Source: Oscillospiraceae bacterium (GTDB lineage: Bacteria; Bacillota; Clostridia; Oscillospirales; Acutalibacteraceae). Taken from it: a stretch of DNA of 64,000 bases. Below the pieces are notes generated by a model. That model did not search any database. It had not been told where the DNA came from and saw only the letters and a list, made by a program, of their open reading frames with translations. Below are positions 25,954-34,926 of the stretch, piece after piece. The number at the start of each line of letters is the position of its first letter. The first letter of the stretch is position 1. The DNA lies in assembly GCA_015066625.1 (NCBI GenBank), contig SVOC01000006.1, forward strand, positions 59,082-123,081, in the 5' to 3' direction. The position numbers and the translations under genes were made by a program.

Positions 25954-27456
25954 GTGGACAGAACATATATTGCAATCGACCTCAAATCCTTTTATGCCAG
26001 CGTTGAGGCAATGGAAAGAGGTCTTGACCCCATGACAACAAACATAGTTGTTGCTGACCCGTCGAGAACGGAAAAAACAATCTGCCTTGCGGTTTCTCCG
26101 AGCCTTAAAAGCTACGGAATATCGGGCAGGGCAAGAATGTTTGAACTGATTCAGCAGGTCAGGCTTGCCAATGCACAAAGGCGTGAAAAAGCTCCTTACA
26201 GACGGTTTGAAGGCAAATCATACGATTACAATGAACTTAATGCAGACCCGTCACTTGCCATTGATTATATTGTGGCACCGCCCAGAATGACGCTTTATAT
26301 TGAGTACAGCACAAGGATTTATCAGGTGTATCTCCGTCATATTGCTCCTGAGGATATTCATGTTTACAGCATTGATGAGGTGTTTATCGATGCTACCGCC
26401 TACCTTAAGACGAGCGGAATGAATGCTCACGATTTTACCCGTATGCTTATAAAAGAGGTGCTGGCGGAAACGGGTGTTACTGCAACCGCAGGCATAGGCA
26501 CAAATCTCTATCTCTGTAAAATTGCAATGGATATAACCGCAAAGCATATGCCTGCCGATAAGGACGGTGTGCGTATTGCGGAGCTTGACGAAATGACCTA
26601 CCGCCGCACGCTGTGGGACCACAGACCCCTCAGGGATTTCTGGAGAGTTGGCAAGGGAATATCCGAAAAGCTTGAAAAATACGGCATTTACACAATGGGC
26701 GATATTGCACGCCGTTCAATAATTGACGAGGATTTTTTATACCGTCTTTTCGGTGTGAATGCCGAGCTTCTCATTGACCACGCCTGGGGTTATGAACCTT
26801 GCACAATAGCGGATATCAAGGCGTATAAGCCTCAGTCAAACAGCATAAGCACGGGTCAGGTTTTGCAGAATCTCTACGATTTTGAAAAGACACGCATTGT
26901 TGTCCGCGAAATGGCGGATAACCTTGCTCTTGACCTTGTTGAAAAGAAGCTGGTTACGGCTCAGCTTGTGCTGATTATCGGCTACGATATCGAAAATCTT
27001 ACCGACCCTTACCGCCGAAACGCATATAAAGGCGAGATTAAAACAGATTTCTACGGCAGGCAGGTGCCAAAACACGCAAGAGGCACTGCCAATTTAGACA
27101 GACAGACTTCATCAACACGGCTTATTGTCAATGGTGTGACAGAGCTTTTCGAGCGTATCGCAGACAGAAATCTGCTTGTGCGCAGAATAAATCTTACTGC
27201 CTGCGGAGTTGTTCCCGAAAGTCAGGTTGATAATACGGAATATCCCGAGCAATTAAGTCTTTTTGAGGATTACGAGGAGAAACAGCGTAAGCGTGCCGCT
27301 GAGGATAAGGCACTTGAAAAGGAACGGCGTATGCAGGAGGCACTTGTAACAATCAAGCACAAATACGGCAAAAATGCGGTGCTGAAAGGTATGAATTTCA
27401 AAGAGGGAGCAACCGCAAAGGAACGTAACCGTCAGATAGGAGGGCACAAGGCGTAA
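25954..27456 (+). CDS. Y-family DNA polymerase (UmuC/DinB-like)
   Basis: A 500-residue translesion polymerase. The N-terminal AIDLKSFYASVE carries the first catalytic Asp; VYSIDEVFIDAT holds the SIDE motif with the other metal-binding acids; a helix-hairpin-helix thumb and little-finger domain follow. QLSLF at about residue 433 is a beta-clamp binding motif. After it comes a charged Arg/Lys/Glu helix and tail, common in the Firmicute UvrX-type branch. The GTG at 25954 follows AGGAGG at 7 nt; the frame remains open upstream for 120 codons, but that part crosses the promoter and is rejected. It overlaps the YolD-like gene by 1 nt. An SOS box and promoter are upstream. Confidence 0.93.
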   Translation: MDRTYIAIDLKSFYASVEAMERGLDPMTTNIVVADPSRTEKTICLAVSPSLKSYGISGRARMFELIQQVRLANAQRREKAPYRRFEGKSYDYNELNADPSLAIDYIVAPPRMTLYIEYSTRIYQVYLRHIAPEDIHVYSIDEVFIDATAYLKTSGMNAHDFTRMLIKEVLAETGVTATAGIGTNLYLCKIAMDITAKHMPADKDGVRIAELDEMTYRRTLWDHRPLRDFWRVGKGISEKLEKYGIYTMGDIARRSIIDEDFLYRLFGVNAELLIDHAWGYEPCTIADIKAYKPQSNSISTGQVLQNLYDFEKTRIVVREMADNLALDLVEKKLVTAQLVLIIGYDIENLTDPYRRNAYKGEIKTDFYGRQVPKHARGTANLDRQTSSTRLIVNGVTELFERIADRNLLVRRINLTACGVVPESQVDNTEYPEQLSLFEDYEEKQRKRAAEDKALEKERRMQEALVTIKHKYGKNAVLKGMNFKEGATAKERNRQIGGHKA

Positions 27457-27881
27457 TGAGCAGCGGCAGATATGACGATATAATCGACCTTCCCCATTAT
27501 GTTTCGGCAAAGCGCAAAAGAATGTCTGCGGCAGACCGTGCAGCGCAGTTCGGTTCGTTTGCGGCACTGACGGGTCACGGTGCGGCTATCAACGAAACCG
27601 CACGTCTGACAAGCGAGAAAGCGGAGCTTGACGAATGCGAAAAAAGCCTTGTTAACCAAAAACTGACTATTCTTCTCAATATTCAGGAGCTTCGTCCTTA
27701 TGCATCAATTCTCTATTTCAGGCCCGACAGCAAGAAAGAGGGCGGTGCATACCTCACCGCAGAGGGTGAAATTGAAAAAATTTGTTGTGACAGCGGAAAG
27801 GTTTATTTTACCGACGGCAAGGCTGTGCCCGTTGACGATATAAGAGATATACAAAGTGATTGTTTCGGCTTTCTCAGATAA
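27456..27881 (+). CDS. YolD-like family protein
   Basis: A 141-residue protein of the YolD-like family: the N-terminal DDIIDLPHYVSAKRKRMSAADRAAQF block with following SFAAL..GHGAAI is diagnostic. The C-terminal half contains the WYL-like small beta segment. YolD proteins are nearly always encoded next to a Y-family polymerase and are thought to be accessory factors like UmuD, though the mechanism is not established. The ATG overlaps the polymerase stop (TAATG), so the two are translationally coupled. A terminator follows. Confidence 0.87.
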   Translation: MSSGRYDDIIDLPHYVSAKRKRMSAADRAAQFGSFAALTGHGAAINETARLTSEKAELDECEKSLVNQKLTILLNIQELRPYASILYFRPDSKKEGGAYLTAEGEIEKICCDSGKVYFTDGKAVPVDDIRDIQSDCFGFLR

Positions 27882-27889
27882 TAAAAATA

Positions 27890-27924
27890 ACTGCCCCATC
27901 AAACGGTGAGGCAGTTCGTTCTTT
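27890..27924. terminator. Terminator between YolD-like and GDPD genes
   Basis: ACTGCC(C)CATC at 27890-27900 pairs with GGTG(A)GGCAGT at 27905-27915; T-rich on both exits, so likely bidirectional. Confidence 0.8.
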
Positions 27925-28651
27925 ATTTGATAAGCAATTCAATTATATGAGGCTTTTTGGTTGTGATGTTATCGGGTGCAAGGTCAATCACTCTGAGCAT
28001 ATCCGAAGCTTTGTTGACGGTCCAGAGTGAAATGAGCAAGCCGTTTTCGCGTATCATATCAACAAACATCTTGGTTGCGTTGGTGAATTTTGAATTGATT
28101 CCCATAGCTCCCAGAGCCTTCGCCTTATCGGCAAGAGCCTGAATCTTTTCGGGTGATGCGGCATCTTCGTTGCTGATACTGTGGTTAAGGTAATAGGGGA
28201 TTGCGGAATCTTTTTTTACCTTCTCAACCCAATCTTCAAAAACACCCGTATAGAATACACGCTCAAAAAGTCCCCTTTCTTTTATGAGCCTGTCAACCTC
28301 GGCGAGATTTGCCGTTGATTTCAGGTCAAGATTTATTTTGCAGCTTTTATTTGCGGCAACAATATCGAGCGCCTCCGAAAGCAATACACCCTGATTTGCT
28401 TCGGGTGAGGAGTTGTGAATAATAACGGGCGTGCCGTCGGGTCTGAAGCTTACATCGAATTCAACGGTTTTTGCACCGTGGTCAAGAGCGCATATTATCG
28501 ATTGCAGTGTGTTGGGCTTTGTGTGCATTGCACCTGCGTGATAAGTTACGGTGAAATCATCGGGCAGGTCCGATATCTTGCGCACTGTTTTGCCGTTTGT
28601 AATTCTGAGTTTTACTTGTTCGCAGTTACAGAGAAATTTTGAAATAGCCAT
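27923..28651 (-). CDS. Glycerophosphodiester phosphodiesterase family protein
   Basis: A 242-residue GDPD-fold protein that would hydrolyse glycerophosphodiesters to glycerol-3-phosphate and an alcohol. The catalytic pattern is seen as HAGA..TKPNTLQS, then VEFDVSFRPDGTPVIIHN, with the first His, the E-x-D pair and the second His. INLDLKS and the late LISLWTVN strand also fit. No signal peptide, so a cytoplasmic enzyme. The first 35 residues precede the barrel. Single gene with its own promoter (28673-28701). Confidence 0.85.
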   Translation of the reverse strand: MAISKFLCNCEQVKLRITNGKTVRKISDLPDDFTVTYHAGAMHTKPNTLQSIICALDHGAKTVEFDVSFRPDGTPVIIHNSSPEANQGVLLSEALDIVAANKSCKINLDLKSTANLAEVDRLIKERGLFERVFYTGVFEDWVEKVKKDSAIPYYLNHSISNEDAASPEKIQALADKAKALGAMGINSKFTNATKMFVDMIRENGLLISLWTVNKASDMLRVIDLAPDNITTKKPHIIELLIK

Positions 28652-28672
28652 ATCAACCCTTCTTTCCGGTTA

Positions 28673-28701
28673 ATTAAAACATATTTGAATAACACTGTCA
28701 A
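28673..28701 (-). promoter_or_regulatory. Promoter of the GDPD gene
   Basis: On the minus strand TTGACA, 17-bp spacer, TTTAAT, leaving a very short leader before the AAGGG ribosome site. Confidence 0.62.
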
Positions 28702-28735
28702 TGCATAAATATTTATAGTAAATACATAAAACTTA

Positions 28736-28764
28736 TTGAATTATGCGAAAAAATATGTTATCAT
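28736..28764 (+). promoter_or_regulatory. Promoter of the GPH transporter gene
   Basis: TTGAAT, 17-bp spacer, TATCAT, about 30 nt before the TTG start. Confidence 0.5.
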
Positions 28765-28795
28765 TTAACAAACACATAGGAATGGAGGCGGTCTG

Positions 28796-30373
28796 TTGAG
28801 CGAAAATACAAATGTGGCTTATGAAGAACAGAACGGCGGTATAGTTATTGACTATGAAAAGGGTGTTAAAAATCCGCTTCTGAGAAACAGACGCTATGTA
28901 GGTAACAAGGAGCGTATAGGCTACCTGCTTAACGATGTTTCGGGCAGCTTCAATATCGATAAGTATAAAGACAGATTTATCTACGATATTGTTAAGCTTG
29001 ATTTCGACTTCCTTGCGATTTTCGGCCTTTTCTCGGGCTTGTGGGATGTGCTTAACGACACATTCATCGGCGTTCTTGTTGACCGTACCCGTACTCGCTG
29101 GGGCAAGTTCAAGCCCTATATTCTTCTGGGTAAGATTCCTCTTACACTTCTCGGCTTGTGGTATTGGTTTATGCCTGTTGTGTTTGAAAACACATCTGCT
29201 GATTTCGCACCGAAGCTGATGTTCTATGCAATATTTTCAATTATTTGCGAAACGGCAGGAACATTCACTGCCATAGCAGGTACGGGCTTTATGTCAACCA
29301 TAACTCCCGACCCCATAGAAAGAACAAGTCTGATTACAATGGCAAAGCTTTTCTCGGGCTTTGTGGGTGAAAAGCTTCCCGAATTGGCATTCGGTCTTCT
29401 TCTTGACCTTGTAAATAATCAGGTTGTTCAGTGGGACAGAACAAACCTTTTCCTGGGCTTCGGTATTTTCACTGCCCTTGCAGGCTGTGCAATGTCGTTC
29501 TATTTCATCTGCGTAACGAAAGAAAGAGTTACCCAGTCTATTGAAAAGCCCAGCATCGTTCAGGGTCTTAAGGCAATTCTCAATAACAGACCCATTATGC
29601 TTTACACCTTATCCGAATTCCTTCAGGGCTTTGCCGTAAGCAAGAGCAGAATAAATTACTACATCGATGTTCTCGGTTCGGCTACATATCAGACCCTCGT
29701 CGGTATTCCCGCATCTCCCGTTTCAACAATCAGCTATGCCTTTATCGCTCCCTTACGCAAGAGGCTCTCAACAAAGGCAATATGGATTCTTGAAGACGTC
29801 TGGACCGATGCCTGCTGGCTCATGGTATTCGGAATCGGTTCTCTCGGCGGCGCCGAAAAAGGTCTTTACAAGAATAAGTGGGTAATGCTTCCGCTTATGG
29901 CGATAGAAGAAGTGCTTGAAATGTGCGTTTACGGTCTTCGTAACGTTATTCCCGATGAAATCCTCAATGAAGCAATGGATTATTGCGAATGGAAAAACGG
30001 TTACAGAGCTGAGGCTATGACGGGTGTTGCAAGAGACCTCGTAAAGAAGCTTCAAAGTATCGTAATGGGCTCCATCCAGAACTTTATTATGAAGCGTATC
30101 GGCTATGTTCAGGGTCTTAAAATCGGAACTCAGGCAGATACAACAAAGTGGTGGATTTTCGCAATGGGTACGGGTATTCCCGTTATCACAGGTGCGCTGG
30201 GCGTTATCCCCAAATTCTTCCACAACCTTAACGGTGAAACCCGTGACAGAATGTACCGCGAGCTTTTTGCAAGGCGTGAGGCTATGCGTAATGCAATCGA
30301 GCAGGCAAAGGATGCGGATGAAGTTGCCAAGATTGCAAAGGCACAGATAAATAAAGAATACGTAAGTGAATAA
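28796..30373 (+). CDS. MFS transporter, glycoside-pentoside-hexuronide (GPH) type
   Basis: A 525-residue multi-pass protein of the MFS_2/GPH sugar-cation symporter group. The diagnostic stretch is the LWDVLNDTFIGVLVDRTRTRWGKFKPYILLG loop between TM2 and TM3, where the Asp and Arg residues match the GPH motif. About 12 helices are expected; the protein is longer than usual (about 460), with a soluble N-terminus of 60 residues and an extended amphipathic region after residue 370. TTG start at 28796 with GGAGG at 7 nt. It lies tail to tail with the rhamnose genes, so a rhamnoside or similar sugar is a reasonable guess only. Confidence 0.8.
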   Translation: MSENTNVAYEEQNGGIVIDYEKGVKNPLLRNRRYVGNKERIGYLLNDVSGSFNIDKYKDRFIYDIVKLDFDFLAIFGLFSGLWDVLNDTFIGVLVDRTRTRWGKFKPYILLGKIPLTLLGLWYWFMPVVFENTSADFAPKLMFYAIFSIICETAGTFTAIAGTGFMSTITPDPIERTSLITMAKLFSGFVGEKLPELAFGLLLDLVNNQVVQWDRTNLFLGFGIFTALAGCAMSFYFICVTKERVTQSIEKPSIVQGLKAILNNRPIMLYTLSEFLQGFAVSKSRINYYIDVLGSATYQTLVGIPASPVSTISYAFIAPLRKRLSTKAIWILEDVWTDACWLMVFGIGSLGGAEKGLYKNKWVMLPLMAIEEVLEMCVYGLRNVIPDEILNEAMDYCEWKNGYRAEAMTGVARDLVKKLQSIVMGSIQNFIMKRIGYVQGLKIGTQADTTKWWIFAMGTGIPVITGALGVIPKFFHNLNGETRDRMYRELFARREAMRNAIEQAKDADEVAKIAKAQINKEYVSE

Positions 30374-30383
30374 GTAAACAATG

Positions 30384-30420
30384 AACAAGGGCTGTTCCGT
30401 TTCGGAACAGCCCTTGTTTG
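30384..30420. terminator. Strong bidirectional terminator
   Basis: A perfect 16-bp stem, AACAAGGGCTGTTCCG at 30384-30399 and its complement at 30403-30418, with a 3-nt loop, between the convergent transporter and fucO genes. Confidence 0.93.
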
Positions 30421-30434
30421 CGGTTAAGTTAATT

Positions 30435-31583
30435 TCAGATGAGTGAATTGTAAAGTGCGGTGATTTCTTCAACGCTTGTATCCCTGGGATTGCCGGGGCG
30501 GCAGGCATCGTCAAATGCTGACTGTGCAAGAAAGGGGATATCCTCAGCCTTAACGATTTCCTTAAGGTCTGCGGGGATGCCTACATCGATTGAAAGCTGC
30601 TTAACTGCTTCAATAGCTGCCTTTCTTGCATCTTCAAGGCTCATTGCGTCAACGCCGTCAACGCCCATTGCCTTTGCGATATCTCTGTATTTTTCACCTG
30701 TTGCAGGTGCGTTGTATTCCATAACCGTGGGAAGGATGATTGCGTTTGCAACGCCGTGAGGTGTGTCGTAAAGAGCACCGAGGGGATGAGCCATTGAGTG
30801 AACAATGCCGAGACCTACATTTGAGAAGCCCATACCTGCAACATACTGACCCAGAGCCATTCCTTCTCTGCCTTCGTCAGTGTTTGCAACTGCACCTCTG
30901 AGGCTCTTTGCAATGATTTCAATAGCCTTGATATGGAACATATCGCTGAGCTCCCATGCACCCTTGGTGATGTAGCCTTCAATAGCATGGGTAAGAGCAT
31001 CCATGCCTGTTGCGGCAGTAAGACCTGCAGGCATTGTTGACATCATATCGGGGTCAACAACTGCAACAACGGGGATGTCGTGAACGTCAACGCAAACCAT
31101 CTTTCTGTTGTTCTGTGCGTCGGTGATAACATAGTTGATTGTAACTTCAGCGGCAGTACCTGCTGTTGTGGGAACTGCGATGATGGGAACGCACTTGTTC
31201 TTTGTGGGAGCAACGCCTTCAAGTGAGCGTACATCAGCAAATTCGGGGTTTGCGATGATGATGCCTACTGCCTTTGCGGTATCCATTGATGAACCGCCGC
31301 CAACTGCGATGATGCAGTCTGCGCCGCTCGCCTTGAATGCTTCAACGCCTGCCTGAACATTTTCGATTGTGGGGTTAGCCTGAATTGTGCTGAATACATC
31401 GTAAGCGATGTCTGCACCCTTAAGTACATTGAATACCTTATCTGCAACGCCGAATTTGATAAGGTCGGGGTCGCAGCATACAAGAGCCTTTGTGAAGTTT
31501 CTTGCCTTGAATTCATCGGCAATAGCAGCGATTGCACCCTTGCCGTGATATGATGTTTCGTTAAGTACGAATCTGTTTGCCAT
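30435..31583 (-). CDS. fucO: Lactaldehyde reductase (iron-containing alcohol dehydrogenase)
   Basis: A 382-residue group III iron-dependent alcohol dehydrogenase, close in pattern to FucO. The NAD-binding GGGSSMDTAKA motif and the iron ligands in GLGIVHSMAHPLGALYDTPHG are present. FucO reduces L-lactaldehyde, the product of rhamnulose-1-phosphate cleavage, to 1,2-propanediol, regenerating NAD in anaerobes. It is the third gene of rhaA-rhaD-fucO, 17 nt after rhaD, which supports the substrate. AGGAGG-like RBS before the ATG. Confidence 0.93.
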   Translation of the reverse strand: MANRFVLNETSYHGKGAIAAIADEFKARNFTKALVCCDPDLIKFGVADKVFNVLKGADIAYDVFSTIQANPTIENVQAGVEAFKASGADCIIAVGGGSSMDTAKAVGIIIANPEFADVRSLEGVAPTKNKCVPIIAVPTTAGTAAEVTINYVITDAQNNRKMVCVDVHDIPVVAVVDPDMMSTMPAGLTAATGMDALTHAIEGYITKGAWELSDMFHIKAIEIIAKSLRGAVANTDEGREGMALGQYVAGMGFSNVGLGIVHSMAHPLGALYDTPHGVANAIILPTVMEYNAPATGEKYRDIAKAMGVDGVDAMSLEDARKAAIEAVKQLSIDVGIPADLKEIVKAEDIPFLAQSAFDDACRPGNPRDTSVEEITALYNSLI

Positions 31584-31600
31584 TTTTATTTACCTCCGTA

Positions 31601-32422
31601 TTAAAGATTAAGGAAATCGCGTCTGTATACATCTTCAAGCTTGAAAGCTTTAACGATTTCAACAAGGTCAGGGTCTGTGATTGTGTTTACTCTGGGCAGG
31701 TGAGCAGTCATCATATAGAGCTGTGCTGCCTTTTCAACTGTTTCAATAAGTCCGAATGCTTCGTCAAGGTCTTTACCGCAGCCGTAGATGCCGTGCTGAC
31801 CCCAGATAACAAGGCGGAATTCCTTCATCTTCTCTGCAGTTGCGATACCGATTTCGTTAGTGCCGCATACCATCCAGGGAAGAACGCCGATACCGTCGGG
31901 GAAAACAACCATACATTCGGTGCACATTTCCCAGAGTGAATGTGTGAACTTCTTTTCGCTGAGCTCGTGAACATATGTCATAGCCAGTGTGTTTGTGGGA
32001 TGGCTGTGCATGATAACTCTGTTTTCGGGGTTCTTTGAAAGTCTTGAAATGTGGCTCATAAGGTGCGCGGGAAGCTCTGATGTGGGTCTGCCGCCGTCGC
32101 TGTAACCCCAGAGAACCTGTGCGGTTGTGCCGTCTTCTGCGATTCTGATGATGCCAAGATTGTTTTCGGGGTCGTCTTCAACATTCTTGAAGTATTTGCC
32201 TGTGCCGGTAACAATAAAGATTTTGCCTGCAAGAACGCTTGCATCAAATCCCATATCAAAGCTTCTGATGGGGGAGTCGATATCAAGATATTCTGCAACC
32301 TCGTCGTTTTCAAGCATAACGCTGATGTTGCCGCCGTTTCTTTCGTCCCAGCCCATACGGTACATATTTGCTGTTGCTTTACACATACCCACTACAAAGG
32401 GTGCTTCTTTGATGTTTTTCAT
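31601..32422 (-). CDS. rhaD: Rhamnulose-1-phosphate aldolase
   Basis: A 273-residue class II aldolase/adducin-fold enzyme splitting L-rhamnulose-1-phosphate into DHAP and L-lactaldehyde. NGGNISVML matches the phosphate-binding start; Zn ligands are in VIMHSHPTNT (H-x-H) and the later WGQHGIYG segment; a Glu in the YVHELSEKKF region is placed like the catalytic acid. Its ATG overlaps the rhaA stop in ATGA. Context with rhaA and fucO makes the identity secure relative to fuculose aldolase. Confidence 0.94.
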   Translation of the reverse strand: MKNIKEAPFVVGMCKATANMYRMGWDERNGGNISVMLENDEVAEYLDIDSPIRSFDMGFDASVLAGKIFIVTGTGKYFKNVEDDPENNLGIIRIAEDGTTAQVLWGYSDGGRPTSELPAHLMSHISRLSKNPENRVIMHSHPTNTLAMTYVHELSEKKFTHSLWEMCTECMVVFPDGIGVLPWMVCGTNEIGIATAEKMKEFRLVIWGQHGIYGCGKDLDEAFGLIETVEKAAQLYMMTAHLPRVNTITDPDLVEIVKAFKLEDVYRRDFLNL

Positions 32423-33657
32423 TTTCTGTTCACCAATACCTTTTCTTCATATTCTTTTATGCTGCCGATGTAGCAGCTTTCCGTACCTTGTCTTTCAAGA
32501 AACTCTGCCCAGATGTCGCCGAGAGGCAGTGTTTTCATTTCTTCGCTGAGCACCATAAGCTCGGTAAACTCAGCGTTATCCTGCAATTCCTTCATTTTCT
32601 GCGAAGGCTGAAGAAGTGCAAAAAGGAGTGCTTTCTGAACATTTCTGACACCCGTTACCCAAGCACTTATGCGGTTGATTGAAGCATCAAAATAGTCCGT
32701 TGCGATAAACACTCTGTCAAGAGCATCGTTTCTGACAATTTCTTTTGCGATTTCTTTGGTTTCATCATCGAGGATAACAACATGGTCGCTGTCCCAGCGT
32801 ACGCCTCTGGTGATGTGCAGGGCGATTTTATCGCTGAATGCAAGCATTGAGGGAATTTTATCCGAAACAAGCTCGGTGGGGTGGTAGTGACCGTTATCCA
32901 TAAGGGGAGTAATGCCCTTGCTTATTGAATAGCTCAGACAGAATTCCGCAGAACCTACGGTATAGCTTTCAAGACCGATGCCGAAAACCTTTGACTCAAG
33001 AGTTATGTATACATTGTTCTTGTCATAGGGCGTTTCAAGAATTTCATCAAGAGATTTCTTGAAGCGGAGACGGGGAGAAAGCCTGTCTGCCGGGATATCC
33101 TTATATCCGTCGGGAATCCATATATTCATAACGCAGGGATATCCTGTTTCTTTTGCAAAATAATCGGAAAGCTCAACACAGCGTTTGCCGTGCTCAACCC
33201 AGAATTTACGCACATTCTCGTCGGGTGAAGAAAGGGTCAGCCCGTCTTTAACCATAGGATGAGAGAAGAATGTGGGGTTAAAGTCAATGCCGATATTTCT
33301 TGTTTTCGCAAACTCAACCCATTTTGCAAAATGCTCGGGTCTGAGTGCATCTCTGTCGGCTTTGTTGCCGTCAAAAATTGCATAGCAGGCGTGAAGATTA
33401 AGCTTTTTCCTGCCGGGGATAAGGCTGAATGCCTTGTCGATATCCGCCATAAGCTCGTCGGGTGTCCTTGCTTTGCCCGGGTAATTGCCCGTAGTCTGAA
33501 TACCGCCTGAAAGAGCGTCGTCGCCGTCAAAACCGCCAACGTCGTCGCCCTGCCAGCAGTGAATTGAAATTGTGGTTTCGCTGAGCTTTTTGAGTGCTTC
33601 TTCGGTGTCGATACCGAATTTTGCATAAAGCTCTTTTGCACTTTCGTATCTGGTCAT
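32419..33657 (-). CDS. rhaA: L-rhamnose isomerase
   Basis: A 412-residue RhaA converting L-rhamnose to L-rhamnulose in a metal-dependent TIM barrel. Recognisable blocks are SIHCWQGDDVGGF, the KLNLHACYA segment, VMNIWIPDG, TLESKVFGIG and MDNGHYHPTE with metal ligands Glu, Asp and His. Length matches the family (about 418). AGGAGG precedes the ATG; first gene of the rhaA-rhaD-fucO unit. No rhamnulokinase lies between isomerase and aldolase, so that step must be encoded elsewhere. Confidence 0.95.
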   Translation of the reverse strand: MTRYESAKELYAKFGIDTEEALKKLSETTISIHCWQGDDVGGFDGDDALSGGIQTTGNYPGKARTPDELMADIDKAFSLIPGRKKLNLHACYAIFDGNKADRDALRPEHFAKWVEFAKTRNIGIDFNPTFFSHPMVKDGLTLSSPDENVRKFWVEHGKRCVELSDYFAKETGYPCVMNIWIPDGYKDIPADRLSPRLRFKKSLDEILETPYDKNNVYITLESKVFGIGLESYTVGSAEFCLSYSISKGITPLMDNGHYHPTELVSDKIPSMLAFSDKIALHITRGVRWDSDHVVILDDETKEIAKEIVRNDALDRVFIATDYFDASINRISAWVTGVRNVQKALLFALLQPSQKMKELQDNAEFTELMVLSEEMKTLPLGDIWAEFLERQGTESCYIGSIKEYEEKVLVNRK

Positions 33658-33725
33658 ATTAACCTCCTGTGTATTAATCCATACATATAAAATAATACTA
33701 CTCTTTTAGGTCTGTGTCAACGGAT

Positions 33726-34769
33726 TTATTTCAATTTAAGTGCCGTAATTCCCGATTTCATAACAAGCATTCTGAGTACGGGGTTATACATAAACGGACA
33801 TTTAAGATTTTTTGCAAGCAGCTTCATCCGAAGTGCGATTACCTTTTTGGAATATCTGCCGTGAATGTTTCCGCCTTCCTTGAAAGAATCACTGAGTGCA
33901 ACCGCACTGTTTATTGCACTGCTGATGCCTTCGAGCGAGCTGGGGCTTATAAATCCCGCCGCTTCACCGATGAGGAATATTCCGTCTTTTCCCGTACAGA
34001 AGCTTGAAGGTGAAGACGGACGCAGCACAAGACAGCCCTCGGTTTTTACGGGGTTTTTAAGTTCAAGTCCGAAGTTTTTCATTTTTTCTTTTTGCTTTTC
34101 AAACCGTTCACGGCAATGCTCAGGTTCATATGCACCGCCGAAAATAACATAGTTATCCTTATAAATCGACCAGGAACAGCACTCGCTTGTTTCGGGGTCG
34201 AAAATGCAGGAATAGAAGGGGTCGGGAGTGTTTTCATCAATGTCAAACCATTGCTGAATCGCCACATACTGACGTGTTTTCAGCTTTGGGAAAAATGTTC
34301 GTCTGACAATGGAATTTGCGCCGTCTGCACCAACAATATATTTGCTTGTGACGGTAAATTCATCGCCGTTTTCAGCTTTGCATACGGATACAAAACCGTC
34401 ACCTGATTTTGAACAGGAAGTCAGTCTTGCTTTTGCAATTTCAACGTTACAGCCGCTTTGCGAAACCATCCATTTATCGAATTTATCGCGGTCAACATTG
34501 ATATACATTCTTTGATATCTTCTCACAAGACCCGTCTTCATATCTATTGTACGGACCGAAAAAATCTGGGGGTCAACAAGAATTTCCTTGGGCAGAGTTA
34601 ATTCAAAGCTTGCAAGAGCTTTTTGTGCATCGGGTGCAAGCAGACCGCCGCAGGGCTTGGGGTTAACCGTGCCGTCAAGCAAAAGAATTTTCATATCTTT
34701 GGGTGCTGTCATGGCAAATGCGGCACCTGCCGGACCTGCACCGCAAATAATTATGTCAAACTTCCTCAT
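33726..34769 (-). CDS. FAD-dependent oxidoreductase, geranylgeranyl reductase family
   Basis: A 347-residue flavoprotein. The N-terminal dinucleotide motif GAGPAGAAFA is at residues 9-18, PKPCGGLLAPDAQ matches the family's second block, the GADGANSIVRR motif is at about 150, and the C-terminal GEAAGFISPSSLEGI signature binds FAD. Such enzymes reduce isoprenoid chains or act as monooxygenase-like oxidoreductases; in Firmicutes the substrate is usually unknown. ATG at 34769 has AAAGGA at 8 nt. Single gene upstream of the rhamnose unit, with a 68-bp gap. Confidence 0.85.
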   Translation of the reverse strand: MRKFDIIICGAGPAGAAFAMTAPKDMKILLLDGTVNPKPCGGLLAPDAQKALASFELTLPKEILVDPQIFSVRTIDMKTGLVRRYQRMYINVDRDKFDKWMVSQSGCNVEIAKARLTSCSKSGDGFVSVCKAENGDEFTVTSKYIVGADGANSIVRRTFFPKLKTRQYVAIQQWFDIDENTPDPFYSCIFDPETSECCSWSIYKDNYVIFGGAYEPEHCRERFEKQKEKMKNFGLELKNPVKTEGCLVLRPSSPSSFCTGKDGIFLIGEAAGFISPSSLEGISSAINSAVALSDSFKEGGNIHGRYSKKVIALRMKLLAKNLKCPFMYNPVLRMLVMKSGITALKLK

Positions 34770-34866
34770 AGCTTTTCCTTTCTTGCACAATCTTACAAAT
34801 TATACTGTAAAGCTATGATACACTTTATTGCCTTTTGTGTCAATGCGGTCTAAACCCAATAATCTC

Positions 34867-34895
34867 TTGATTTTTTTCGGCAGATATTGTAATAT
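34867..34895 (+). promoter_or_regulatory. Promoter of the GT2/CDP-glycerol transferase gene
   Basis: TTGATT, 17-bp spacer, TAATAT, 32 nt before the ATG. Confidence 0.55.
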
Positions 34896-34926
34896 ATTAG
34901 AAAAATACTGATAGAGGGATGAAATT

